From assembly GCA_015067765.1 (NCBI GenBank), contig SVLV01000005.1, positions 1-64,000 on the forward strand: 64,000 nucleotides of DNA, written 5' to 3'. The position numbers and the translations under genes are program-made. Positions 55,941-64,000 of the stretch are shown here, one piece after another. Within the stretch, counting starts at the first letter, position 1, and each line of letters opens with the position of its first letter. The DNA is from Oscillospiraceae bacterium. Its GTDB lineage: Bacteria; Bacillota; Clostridia; Oscillospirales; Oscillospiraceae. The notes beneath the pieces were generated by a model, which was not told where the DNA came from, made no database searches, and saw only the letters and a program-made list of their open reading frames with translations.

Positions 55941-58265
55941 ATGAATTATACGCAAAAGCGGCAGATGAGCATTCGCAACAAGCTGTTTGGTGCCATCTCC
56001 ATGCTGCTGGTTGCCAGTATCATGATGGTTTCCACCACCTATGCGTGGTTCACCCTGTCCACGGCTCCGGAAGTGCAGGGCATCACCACCACGGTGGGCT
56101 CCAACGGCAATCTGGAGATCGCCCTGTCCCCCACGGACGGTGATTCCGACAGCATCACCAGCGCCATGGGTGATTCTGACAAGAGCTGGGCGATCAAGAA
56201 CCTGACCTGGGGTAACCTGCTGAATCTGAGCGATACCAGCTACGGCCTGGGCGGGATCAGTCTGCTGCCTGCACAGCTGAGCATCTCCGACTCCGGTCTG
56301 ACCACCGCCCCGCTGAAGACCCCCACCTACGGTGCCGACGGTCGTATCAGCCAGCTGGAGGCCAACACCGCCTATGGTAAGTACACCAACCAGGGCTACG
56401 AGGTGGACAGCGCATTCCGCGGCGTCCGCGCCATTGGTACCTCCTCCACCATGACGGAGTACCAGATCACCTTCAACAACTATCTGGCCAAGATGGGTAC
56501 CGACGCCGCCGCTGCCAGAAGCCTGGCGGAGTCCTCCCTGCGCAACAACGGTTCGAAGCTGGCCGATATGGCGGTGTCCCACGCAACGGTTTCCGGCACG
56601 GATGGCAACAACTACAAAGAGTATGTTACCGCTATGGAAAATGTTGTCACCACCATGCTGGAGGCCAATGCCAAGCTGAAGGACTCCATCTATGCCGGTG
56701 CCGTGGCCGCTGTGGCCAGTAACTTCTCCGGCAACGATCACGCTATGTATACTGTCGCCATGAACATGGTGAACAACAACGCCACCCTGGAGGAATTGAT
56801 GGTGGCCGCCCAGAAGGCCAACTGGGTGGATGAGGCCGATCACAGCAAGGGCATTGAGGTGCCTACTGCGGACATTGGCAACAACCCCCTGGGCATGGCC
56901 TACAATGCCTGGAAGCTGATCAATACCAATCTGTCCGAGGCCAACACCGCTATCGCCACCCTGAAGCAGGATGACGATGTCAGATGGGATGAGGCATCCA
57001 CCGTGCTGACCAAGATGATGAACACCGAGGGCGTCAAGGTCAACAACAAGAACCTGACGGAACTGAAGGAACTGGCCTCCTGGTATCTGGCAGATAGAAT
57101 TAACCCGGGTGAGGAGAATTATCAGAAGCAGCAGGACGCCATCACCTTCGTGAACTCCATGCTGCGCAACATCGAGGTGCAGCTGGATGCACGGTCCGGC
57201 GTCTACGGTGACATGGCCTCCATGGTGGGCAACCTGAGCGCCACCATCGGCCTGAACGTGAGCTATGCAGGTGTTACGCTGAAGGATGCTCCCGCCACCA
57301 TCAAGACCACCAATGCCAGCCCCAGCGATTCCGGTACCATGGGCCGCGCCCGCACCACTCTGGCCAATCTGGGCGCCCTGCAGACCAACGACAGCACCTC
57401 TACCGGTATGCTGAACGAGACCTACGGCTACATGGTGGACTTCTACTTCCGCACCAACGCCAACGGCTCCAAGCTGCAGCTGCAGAGCGATGCCGCCCAG
57501 CGTGTCTATGAGAGCAGCCAGAGCCAGGCGACTCAGGGCTCCGGCAGCACCATGACCTTCACCACCGGCACCATCAGTGTGCAGGCCGTGGAGAACCTGA
57601 TGGACTGCATCCGCGTGGTCTTTGTGGATCCCACCAACAATGCCGTGTTCGGCATTGCCAAGCTGGATGCCACCACCATCGCCCACGCTGGCAACAGCGA
57701 CGGCACCACCGCCGTGACGGCCAAGCTGAAGCTGTATGACTACACCATCAATGCCGACGGCAGCCTGACCCTGTCCGCACCCAAGACCAGCGCGGCTCTG
57801 TGCGACATGCCCACCAATACCGCCAAGGCAGTTTCTGCTCTGGTGTATCTGGATGGCGATCAGGTGACCAACGCCGATGTGGCCAATGCCGCCACCGCTA
57901 TGACCGGTACCATGAACCTGCAGTTCTCCAGCTCTGCCGAGCTGGTGCCCATGGAGAATGCGGCACTGGAGAACATGGCGGATAACTCCGGCAGCGGCTC
58001 CGGCAACAACCAGCAGCCCGCTCTGACCGCCACCACCGTGACGCTGCAGGGCGAAGCCTCCACCGTTACCGTGACCGGTTACAAGACGGCGGAGAGCCAG
58101 AGTGCTGAGCCGCAGACGGTGACCCTGGATGGCACCAATCCCCAGACGGTGACGGTGTATACCGGAACCAGTGTGGATTACACCGTGACCGTGGGTGATG
58201 GCTTTGCGGTAACGCAGGATCCCACCCATACCTGGACGGTTGCCACGGCACCCGCAAACCCCTAA
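55941..58265 (+). CDS. Major TasA/SipW-type exported matrix protein candidate (774 aa)
   Basis: N-terminal IRNKLFGAISMLLVASIMMVSTTYAWFTLSTAPEVQGI (SipW-type signal anchor with TYAWF motif). Confidence 0.65.
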   Translation: MNYTQKRQMSIRNKLFGAISMLLVASIMMVSTTYAWFTLSTAPEVQGITTTVGSNGNLEIALSPTDGDSDSITSAMGDSDKSWAIKNLTWGNLLNLSDTSYGLGGISLLPAQLSISDSGLTTAPLKTPTYGADGRISQLEANTAYGKYTNQGYEVDSAFRGVRAIGTSSTMTEYQITFNNYLAKMGTDAAAARSLAESSLRNNGSKLADMAVSHATVSGTDGNNYKEYVTAMENVVTTMLEANAKLKDSIYAGAVAAVASNFSGNDHAMYTVAMNMVNNNATLEELMVAAQKANWVDEADHSKGIEVPTADIGNNPLGMAYNAWKLINTNLSEANTAIATLKQDDDVRWDEASTVLTKMMNTEGVKVNNKNLTELKELASWYLADRINPGEENYQKQQDAITFVNSMLRNIEVQLDARSGVYGDMASMVGNLSATIGLNVSYAGVTLKDAPATIKTTNASPSDSGTMGRARTTLANLGALQTNDSTSTGMLNETYGYMVDFYFRTNANGSKLQLQSDAAQRVYESSQSQATQGSGSTMTFTTGTISVQAVENLMDCIRVVFVDPTNNAVFGIAKLDATTIAHAGNSDGTTAVTAKLKLYDYTINADGSLTLSAPKTSAALCDMPTNTAKAVSALVYLDGDQVTNADVANAATAMTGTMNLQFSSSAELVPMENAALENMADNSGSGSGNNQQPALTATTVTLQGEASTVTVTGYKTAESQSAEPQTVTLDGTNPQTVTVYTGTSVDYTVTVGDGFAVTQDPTHTWTVATAPANP

Positions 58266-58315
58266 TCAGGTGAAGGCGCACAGCACGTCATTCCCTGATT
58301 GACACAAACCCAATA

Positions 58316-58349
58316 CCCCCGTCCCGGCAGGGGTTCTGCCGGGGCGGGG
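58316..58349 (+). other. GC-rich 14-bp hairpin in intergenic RNA downstream of the 774-aa gene
   Basis: ccccgtcccggcag-gggtt-ctgccggggcgggg. Confidence 0.65.
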
Positions 58350-58470
58350 AGAGCCGGGCATGACGGCTGTGGGCGCTCTTTGCAGGAGTGCGTAAAGGGG
58401 CCCATAGCCTGCAGCCGTTTGCTCGTGTCATATTCCCGCAATCCCCGGAAGAACAGAAAGGAGGCCACCC

Positions 58471-59463
58471 TTGCAGACAAAGGAAAGGCGCAGCAATGGA
58501 AGAGCGCTGCGCGTGGTGAGTTATCTGTATGTGATTTTGATTCTGCTCATATTGTCTGTGGTGGCCACCTATACCTGGTTTGCAATGAGCCGGGCCCCGA
58601 AGGTCAGTGACCTGGGACTCTATGTCAATGCCCCCACCGGTCTGGAGCTTTCGCAGGACCCGCAGGCAGAGGAGTGGGTACTGCAGTTGGATTTCCCCGC
58701 CCTGGTGGGCGAAACCGCACCGCTGCGGCCGGTGACCTGGTCCCAGCAGAACGGACAGTTTTTTGCAGCAACTTACGGGCATGACGGGCGGCGCACCAAT
58801 GTGTGGGAGCCGCTGACCGATGAGCGCCATGCCAATCAGAATAACGCCGACGGATACTATGTCGTTGGCACCTTTTACGCCCGCAGTCAACAGGTGACGA
58901 CGGTGCACCTCTCCCCGGCGGTGGAGGTGGACGATGGACTGCAGGGCGCCGGAACCTATGTGATCGGCACCCCGGTATGGGATGACGAGCGGGTGCTCCA
59001 CAGCGATGGAGGCAACGGAGCACAGCAGGCCATCCGCATCGGCCTGCGGGTGCAGAAGACCGATCTGCAGGGCAATGCCGCCGGAGACAGTACCTTTTAT
59101 ATCTACGAACCCAATGCCGACACCCATGTGGACGGCACCACCGGATACATCGCCACCCCCAATATGGATGATGGGGCGGGTCTGGTGGATGAGGCGCATC
59201 TGATCACCCAGACCACCAGTCAGTGGGAAGAGGTGTCCCCCGTGGAACGGAATGTGGTGATGCGCACGCTGGGGGAATTTACCAGCGAAACAGAGCTTTT
59301 TTCCATCGGTCCGGAGGAGCTGGTGCAGATCCGCCTCTATGTCTGGCTGGAAGGCCAGGATGTGGACTGCAGCAATGCCATCGGACAGGCCGCACAGGTG
59401 GTGGCCAGCATCCAGTTTGGTACGGCGGATGATACGCAGTCCGGACTGGTTCCCATTGGTTAA
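58471..59463 (+). CDS. TasA/SipW-type exported protein
   Basis: VVSYLYVILILLILSVVATYTWFAMSRAPKVSDLGLYV; C-terminal VWLEGQDVDCSNAIGQAAQVVASIQF. Confidence 0.65.
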   Translation: MQTKERRSNGRALRVVSYLYVILILLILSVVATYTWFAMSRAPKVSDLGLYVNAPTGLELSQDPQAEEWVLQLDFPALVGETAPLRPVTWSQQNGQFFAATYGHDGRRTNVWEPLTDERHANQNNADGYYVVGTFYARSQQVTTVHLSPAVEVDDGLQGAGTYVIGTPVWDDERVLHSDGGNGAQQAIRIGLRVQKTDLQGNAAGDSTFYIYEPNADTHVDGTTGYIATPNMDDGAGLVDEAHLITQTTSQWEEVSPVERNVVMRTLGEFTSETELFSIGPEELVQIRLYVWLEGQDVDCSNAIGQAAQVVASIQFGTADDTQSGLVPIG

Positions 59464-59514
59464 TCGATAACTTGTTATCTTTCTATAGAAACATAAGCGA
59501 AGGGAGATCCCGCT

Positions 59515-60354
59515 ATGAAGAAGAAGTTGAAGGAACCCTCTGCCGCAAAGGACGTGCAGACCCAGCAGGTCAATGAGAACGGGGAAGTGGTGAAGGAGCA
59601 GAGCAAGAAACAGAAGATCATCGGCATGCTGATCAACGTGTTGCTGGTGGTGGCCATTGCGTTGGCCGCTGTTTCCACCTATGTCTCCTATGTGTCCACC
59701 TCCGGAAACGGTGTGCCCAGCATTCTGGGCATTCGGATCTTCTCCATTCAGACCAAATCCATGTATCCCACCCTGCTGCCCGGCGACCTGATCTTCGATG
59801 TGGCAGTCAATGACCCCGGCGAGCTGAAGAAGGGGGATATCATCACCTACTGGACCGTGATCAACGGGGAGCGGGTGCTGAATACCCATACCATCCATGA
59901 GATCTACGATGGCGGTGATTACCGGATCTTCAGCACCAAGGGTGACAACAACACCGCCGCCGACCCCCTGACCGTCCATGAGGCGGAGGTGGTGGGCAAG
60001 TATGTGGCCCGGGTGGGCGGTCTGGGCAAGGTGTTTGACTACCTGCAGACCAGCACCGGCTTTTTGATCGTGGTGGTGATCCCGGTATTTCTGTTCTTCC
60101 TGTTCTATCTGATCCAGTTCTTCCGGGTGCTGTTTGAGTATCAGAATGTGAAGAACCTGATCAAGTATGAGCAGGAGCGGGGCCGCACGGAGGATCTGAT
60201 CGCCGAGGAGGCCCGCAGACAGCAGGAGACCAAGGACAGAGAACGGGCGGCGCTGGAGGCAGAGCTGCGGGAGAAACTGCGCGCCGAGCTGATGGCCGAT
60301 ATGGGCATTGCCAAGCCTGAACCGGAGGAGAAAAAAGAGACGCCGGAGCAGTAA
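59515..60354 (+). CDS. SipW-like (ER-type) signal peptidase I
   Basis: IFSIQTKSMYPTLLPGDLIF, KKGDIITYW, FSTKGDNNTAADPLTV; N- and C-terminal TMs. Confidence 0.85.
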   Translation: MKKKLKEPSAAKDVQTQQVNENGEVVKEQSKKQKIIGMLINVLLVVAIALAAVSTYVSYVSTSGNGVPSILGIRIFSIQTKSMYPTLLPGDLIFDVAVNDPGELKKGDIITYWTVINGERVLNTHTIHEIYDGGDYRIFSTKGDNNTAADPLTVHEAEVVGKYVARVGGLGKVFDYLQTSTGFLIVVVIPVFLFFLFYLIQFFRVLFEYQNVKNLIKYEQERGRTEDLIAEEARRQQETKDRERAALEAELREKLRAELMADMGIAKPEPEEKKETPEQ

Positions 60355-60412
60355 GCGGCTCGTCACAGGCGCAGCCACCGCAGAGAGACCGCCTGATTGA
60401 CAGGAGAGAGAT

Positions 60413-62023
60413 ATGGACAACTTTTTTCGATATTTTTATCAGGATATTGGCCGGGTGTTCCGTGCATTTCTGGAGATTTTCGGCGCATTTTTCGACTTTT
60501 TGAATTATCTGCTGAACTTCCCCATGCGCATGGAGATCATCGAGAGCTACGAGGGGGAATTCTCCATAGGAGAGTGGATCGCCCTGTTTGTGGCCAATCT
60601 GGCGCTGATCGTTGCGGCGGTGGCGCTGTTTGTGGTGCTGGGCAGGCTGCTGCGCAAGGTGTTCCGCCGCTATGTGCCCGCCAAGAAGTATGACGAGGTG
60701 GTGCGGCAGGTCCGCACCCTGCAGCGGGATCTGATCCGGGCCAACTACGAGAAGGACAAGCTGCTGGCCATGCGTGTGGCGGAACTGGGCGGCAGCGCCG
60801 AGGGTCTGAGCACCGATGACCTGCTGAAGGGTCTGAAGGACGAGGAGGAGTCTGTGCCGGAGCAGGAGGAGAAGAAGGAGGAGGAGTTTGTGGCGGATAT
60901 GACCCGCAACAACATCCATTCCCCCTGTGTGGATCCCCAGGAGAGCCGTTTCTTCCGTCTGACCTCGGTGGACAACTTCTACAAGACCACCTATGTGGTG
61001 CCCGCCTATGACGACGAGATCACCCTGGAGGAGTTCTGCATCCGGTTCCGCAAGTACGCAGCCTCCCAGCTGCAGCTGTACTACGATCTGGACATGATGC
61101 GGTATTTCATCGCCTCGCTGGGTACGGCCCGCATCATCATTCTGCAGGGTATTTCCGGTACCGGTAAGACCTCGCTGCCCTACGCCTTCGGTAAGTTTGT
61201 CAACAACCCCACCTCCGTGGTATCGGTGCAGCCGGCCTGGCGTGAGCGCACGGAGCTCTACGGTTATTTCAACGAGTTTTCCAAGAAGTATTCGGAGACG
61301 GACTTCCTGCGTGCCGTCTATGAGGCCAACTACTACCGGGATCCCCACATGGTGATCCTGGATGAGATGAACATCGCCCGCGTGGAGTACTACTTTGCCG
61401 AGATGCTCTCCATTCTGGAGATGCCCCGGCAGGAGGAGCGGGTGATGGATATTGTGTCCGCCACCTGGGAGAACGACCCCTGCCTGATCCACAACGGCAA
61501 GGTGCAGATCAGCGACAACGTGTGGTTTGTGGGCACCATCAACAACGACGACTCCACCTTCGCCGTGGCCGATAAGGTGTACGACCGTGCCATCCCCATC
61601 GACCTGGACAGCCGCGCCGATCCCTTCGCCTGTGAACCCACCGATCCGGTCTATGTGTCCACCGACCATCTGGTGAAGCTGTTTGACGAGGCCAAGGAGC
61701 AGTATCCCATCAGCCAGAGCTCCATGGATAAGCTGGAGGAACTGAACGCATATCTGATCAAGAATTTCCGTCTGGCCTTCGGTAACCGTATCATGAAGCA
61801 GATCCACGACTATGTGCCCTGCTTTGTGGGCTGCGGCGGTACGGAGCAGCAGGCCATCGACTTCATCGTGGCCAAGAAGGTGCTGCGTAAGTTTGAATCC
61901 CTGAACCTGGGCTTTATGAAGGATGAGCTGACCAAGTTCAACAATTATCTGGACAAGCTGTTCGGCAAGAATGCCATGAAGATCTGCAAGGACTACGTGG
62001 AGCTGCTGAAGAGAAACAACTAA
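60413..62023 (+). CDS. Membrane-anchored McrB-like AAA+ ATPase
   Basis: N-terminal TM; Walker A LQGISGTGKTSLPYAFG; Walker B MVILDEMNIARVEYYFAEML; sensor VWFVGTINNDDSTF...VYDRAIPIDL. Confidence 0.82.
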   Translation: MDNFFRYFYQDIGRVFRAFLEIFGAFFDFLNYLLNFPMRMEIIESYEGEFSIGEWIALFVANLALIVAAVALFVVLGRLLRKVFRRYVPAKKYDEVVRQVRTLQRDLIRANYEKDKLLAMRVAELGGSAEGLSTDDLLKGLKDEEESVPEQEEKKEEEFVADMTRNNIHSPCVDPQESRFFRLTSVDNFYKTTYVVPAYDDEITLEEFCIRFRKYAASQLQLYYDLDMMRYFIASLGTARIIILQGISGTGKTSLPYAFGKFVNNPTSVVSVQPAWRERTELYGYFNEFSKKYSETDFLRAVYEANYYRDPHMVILDEMNIARVEYYFAEMLSILEMPRQEERVMDIVSATWENDPCLIHNGKVQISDNVWFVGTINNDDSTFAVADKVYDRAIPIDLDSRADPFACEPTDPVYVSTDHLVKLFDEAKEQYPISQSSMDKLEELNAYLIKNFRLAFGNRIMKQIHDYVPCFVGCGGTEQQAIDFIVAKKVLRKFESLNLGFMKDELTKFNNYLDKLFGKNAMKICKDYVELLKRNN

Positions 62024-62045
62024 GAAGAGAGAGGAGCGAGACGCG

Positions 62046-63902
62046 GTGGCAGCAAAAGGGCAGACAAAAGGAAATCGGAAAAAGGGCTCGGCTGCGCGGA
62101 TCGATCCCATTTATCAGAAGTTTACCAAGGGCGTGATGCGGGCGATCTCCAGCACGGAGTTCTATGAGTTTTTCATGGATGCGCTGGCGAAGGCGGAAAA
62201 CGAGATCCAGTTTTCCAACCGCAAGCTGGAAAAGGCGGTGGATCTGAACTGGATCGATCAGATCGAAAAGACGCTGCCGGCCATGCAGAACATCATCTCC
62301 AGCCCCCGTAACGTGATCCGGGAGGAGGAGCTGATCGTCAACGCGGCCCACGCCAAGAAGGCGGGGCCGGATGTGGTGCGCCATCTGAGCCAGCACGCCT
62401 CCTTTGTGGAGGACTACAACGAGCGCAGCGGGGATGTGCGTCCCTCCCGGTTGATGCAGAAGTACCGGGACGACTCGGAGGAGCTGTACGAAAACCGGCT
62501 GGTGTTCACCACCATGGAGATGGCCTACCACTTCGTCAAGATTCGTCACGACGCCCTGTTTGAAGCCATGAGCGACGAATACGGCGCCAAGCTGCGGGTC
62601 CGGTCGGATATGCAGAGCGCCACGGAATCGGTGCACATGGAGATGTTCTTGCACATCAAGGAGACGGAGTCGGCCATGGCTGCCGACGAGCGCAACTCGG
62701 AGATCTTCGGCCGCATTTCCCGGATCTACCGGCTGCTGTCGGTGTTTATGAACAGCACCTTTGCCCAGCATATGGCCAAAGCGCCCCGCATCAAGGGCAC
62801 CATCATCAAGACCAACGTGCTGAAGAAAAATCCCGATTACCGGCACATTGAGCATCTGCTGGAGTACCTGCGCGGGTATTCCGATATCGGTTATTCCATC
62901 CGGGTGATCGAGCAGAGTCCCGAGATCAGCGAGACCTTCCAGCGGGACATTTTCCACAATGTGTTATTCAACTACATGGTGCTGAAGGGGTATCTGGAGG
63001 ATGAGACGGACCGTGTCATTCCCACCAAGCCCTATGAAAAGCAAAAGACCCTGAAGCCGAAGTTTGTGCATCAGATCATCGAGGAGCTGACGGAGGACTA
63101 CGACCTGCCGGATGTGGAGATCCGCAAGGTGCTCATCGAGGAGCTGACCAAGGAGCAGCTGATGCATGAGGAGGCGGAGGAGCGCCGCCGTCTGGTGGAG
63201 GAGCAGGCCCGGAAAAAGAAGGAGGAGGCCGAGCGGATCCGTCAGGAGAAGGCGGCGGAGCGGGAGCGCATCCGGCAGGAGAAGGAAGCCGAGCGGGAGC
63301 GGATCCGTCAGGAGAAAGAGGCGGAGAAGCAGCGGCTGTTCCACGAGCGGATGATGCGGGAGGCGGAGGATCGCCGCCGCAGCGCTCTGCTGCGCAAGGA
63401 ACTGGAGCGCTTTGAAGAGGAGCGGGCCGATCAGATCGCTGCCCGCAAGGCCGCCTGGGCCAAGTATCTGGCAGAGCAGGAAGACTTTGCCGATGCCGCC
63501 CGGCTGCTGGAGGAGGCAGAGCAGCGCAAGCTGGAGCAGGCGGAGCGGGAGCGCATCCGCCGTGAGGAGGAGCAGGCCCGGGCCGCCCGGGAGAAACTGC
63601 TGGAAGAGGAGCGGCGCAGACAGGAGAAGCTGCGGCAGAAGGAGGAGGCCCGTCGGGCAGAGCTTGCCCGGCAGGCGGAGCTGGAGCGGCAGGCCCGTGA
63701 GGAGCTGGAGCGGCAGATCGCAGCCGAGCGCCAGCTGCTGAAGGACTATGACCTGTGCCTGCAGGAGTTCTATGCCTCTCTGGAGGGACATAAGGCGCAG
63801 CGCGCGGCCTATGTCAGAAGCCTGGAGGAGGAGCAGGAGCGCCGGGAGCAGGAGCGCCGGGAGCGCATGGCCCAGCGGGCCGGACAGAAAGCGGCCCGAT
63901 GA
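62046..63902 (+). CDS. DUF2357-like partner of the McrB-like ATPase with long charged coiled coil
   Basis: ELYENRLVFTTMEMAYHFVKIRHDAL and RISRIYRLLSVFMNS; C-terminal E/R/Q-rich coiled coil. Confidence 0.6.
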   Translation: MAAKGQTKGNRKKGSAARIDPIYQKFTKGVMRAISSTEFYEFFMDALAKAENEIQFSNRKLEKAVDLNWIDQIEKTLPAMQNIISSPRNVIREEELIVNAAHAKKAGPDVVRHLSQHASFVEDYNERSGDVRPSRLMQKYRDDSEELYENRLVFTTMEMAYHFVKIRHDALFEAMSDEYGAKLRVRSDMQSATESVHMEMFLHIKETESAMAADERNSEIFGRISRIYRLLSVFMNSTFAQHMAKAPRIKGTIIKTNVLKKNPDYRHIEHLLEYLRGYSDIGYSIRVIEQSPEISETFQRDIFHNVLFNYMVLKGYLEDETDRVIPTKPYEKQKTLKPKFVHQIIEELTEDYDLPDVEIRKVLIEELTKEQLMHEEAEERRRLVEEQARKKKEEAERIRQEKAAERERIRQEKEAERERIRQEKEAEKQRLFHERMMREAEDRRRSALLRKELERFEEERADQIAARKAAWAKYLAEQEDFADAARLLEEAEQRKLEQAERERIRREEEQARAAREKLLEEERRRQEKLRQKEEARRAELARQAELERQAREELERQIAAERQLLKDYDLCLQEFYASLEGHKAQRAAYVRSLEEEQERREQERRERMAQRAGQKAAR

Positions 63903-63924
63903 AACCGGAATAAGGAAGAGTGCA

Positions 63925-64000
63925 ATGAACAAACTGCTTGCCAAGCTGTTGACGGTGACGCTGGCCCTTACGGTGTCGGCTGCGTTGATGGTGATGTCTT
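63925..64000 (+). CDS. Start of another exported protein, cut by window edge
   Basis: ATG with signal-peptide-like MNKLLAKLLTVTLALTVSAALMVMS, co-directional with upstream operon. Confidence 0.55.
   Translation, partial: MNKLLAKLLTVTLALTVSAALMVMS

Noticed and set aside
55815-58229. 804-aa ORF antisense to the 774-aa exported protein
   Set aside because: Gly/His-rich antisense artefact, no RBS or domain.
58288-62110. Long minus-strand ORFs (710 and 649 aa) antisense to the SipW/McrB-like genes
   Set aside because: Antisense to genes with clear Walker and peptidase motifs.

Overview
This window looks like a Firmicutes (Clostridia/Oscillospiraceae-like, inferred from gene content) chromosome segment. 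From left to right it contains: (1) the end of a capsule/exopolysaccharide locus (about 1-7.4 kb) with two similar polyprenyl sugar-phosphate transferases, each followed by a small XerC/D-type recombinase, and an ispD/tarI-like gene remnant; (2) a mostly metabolic core (7.4-31.6 kb): thrH-thrC / lysC-asd, obgE, three paralogous one-chain Fe-S-type L-serine dehydratases with near-identical promoters and Cys-rich tails, a 2-keto-3-deoxygluconate catabolic cluster, SAM riboswitch-metK, FMN riboswitch-ribU, smpB, and then ssrA (tmRNA); (3) an accessory island immediately 3' of ssrA (about 32-41 kb) with a MobV-type relaxase, a YkgJ-like Cys-cluster protein, an incomplete tyrosine-recombinase-like ORF, DUF3892/DUF2188-like proteins and a 5'-truncated Rhs/YD-repeat protein with a candidate immunity gene; (4) the most interesting part (41.3-64 kb): a recombinase gene next to a 325-bp segment bounded by a perfect 24-bp inverted repeat and carrying a good sigma-A-like promoter plus opposing terminators. 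It is currently oriented toward a run of co-directional genes: a 3095-aa secreted giant protein ending in a dockerin-like module, a membrane-anchored protein with a cohesin-like N-terminal domain, a degenerate HD-GYP/EAL-like protein, three SipW/TasA-type exported proteins, a SipW-like signal peptidase, and a membrane-anchored McrB-like AAA+ ATPase with a DUF2357-like partner. I propose this is a phase-variable surface-fibre/adhesin system. All family calls are by eye; no searches were run.
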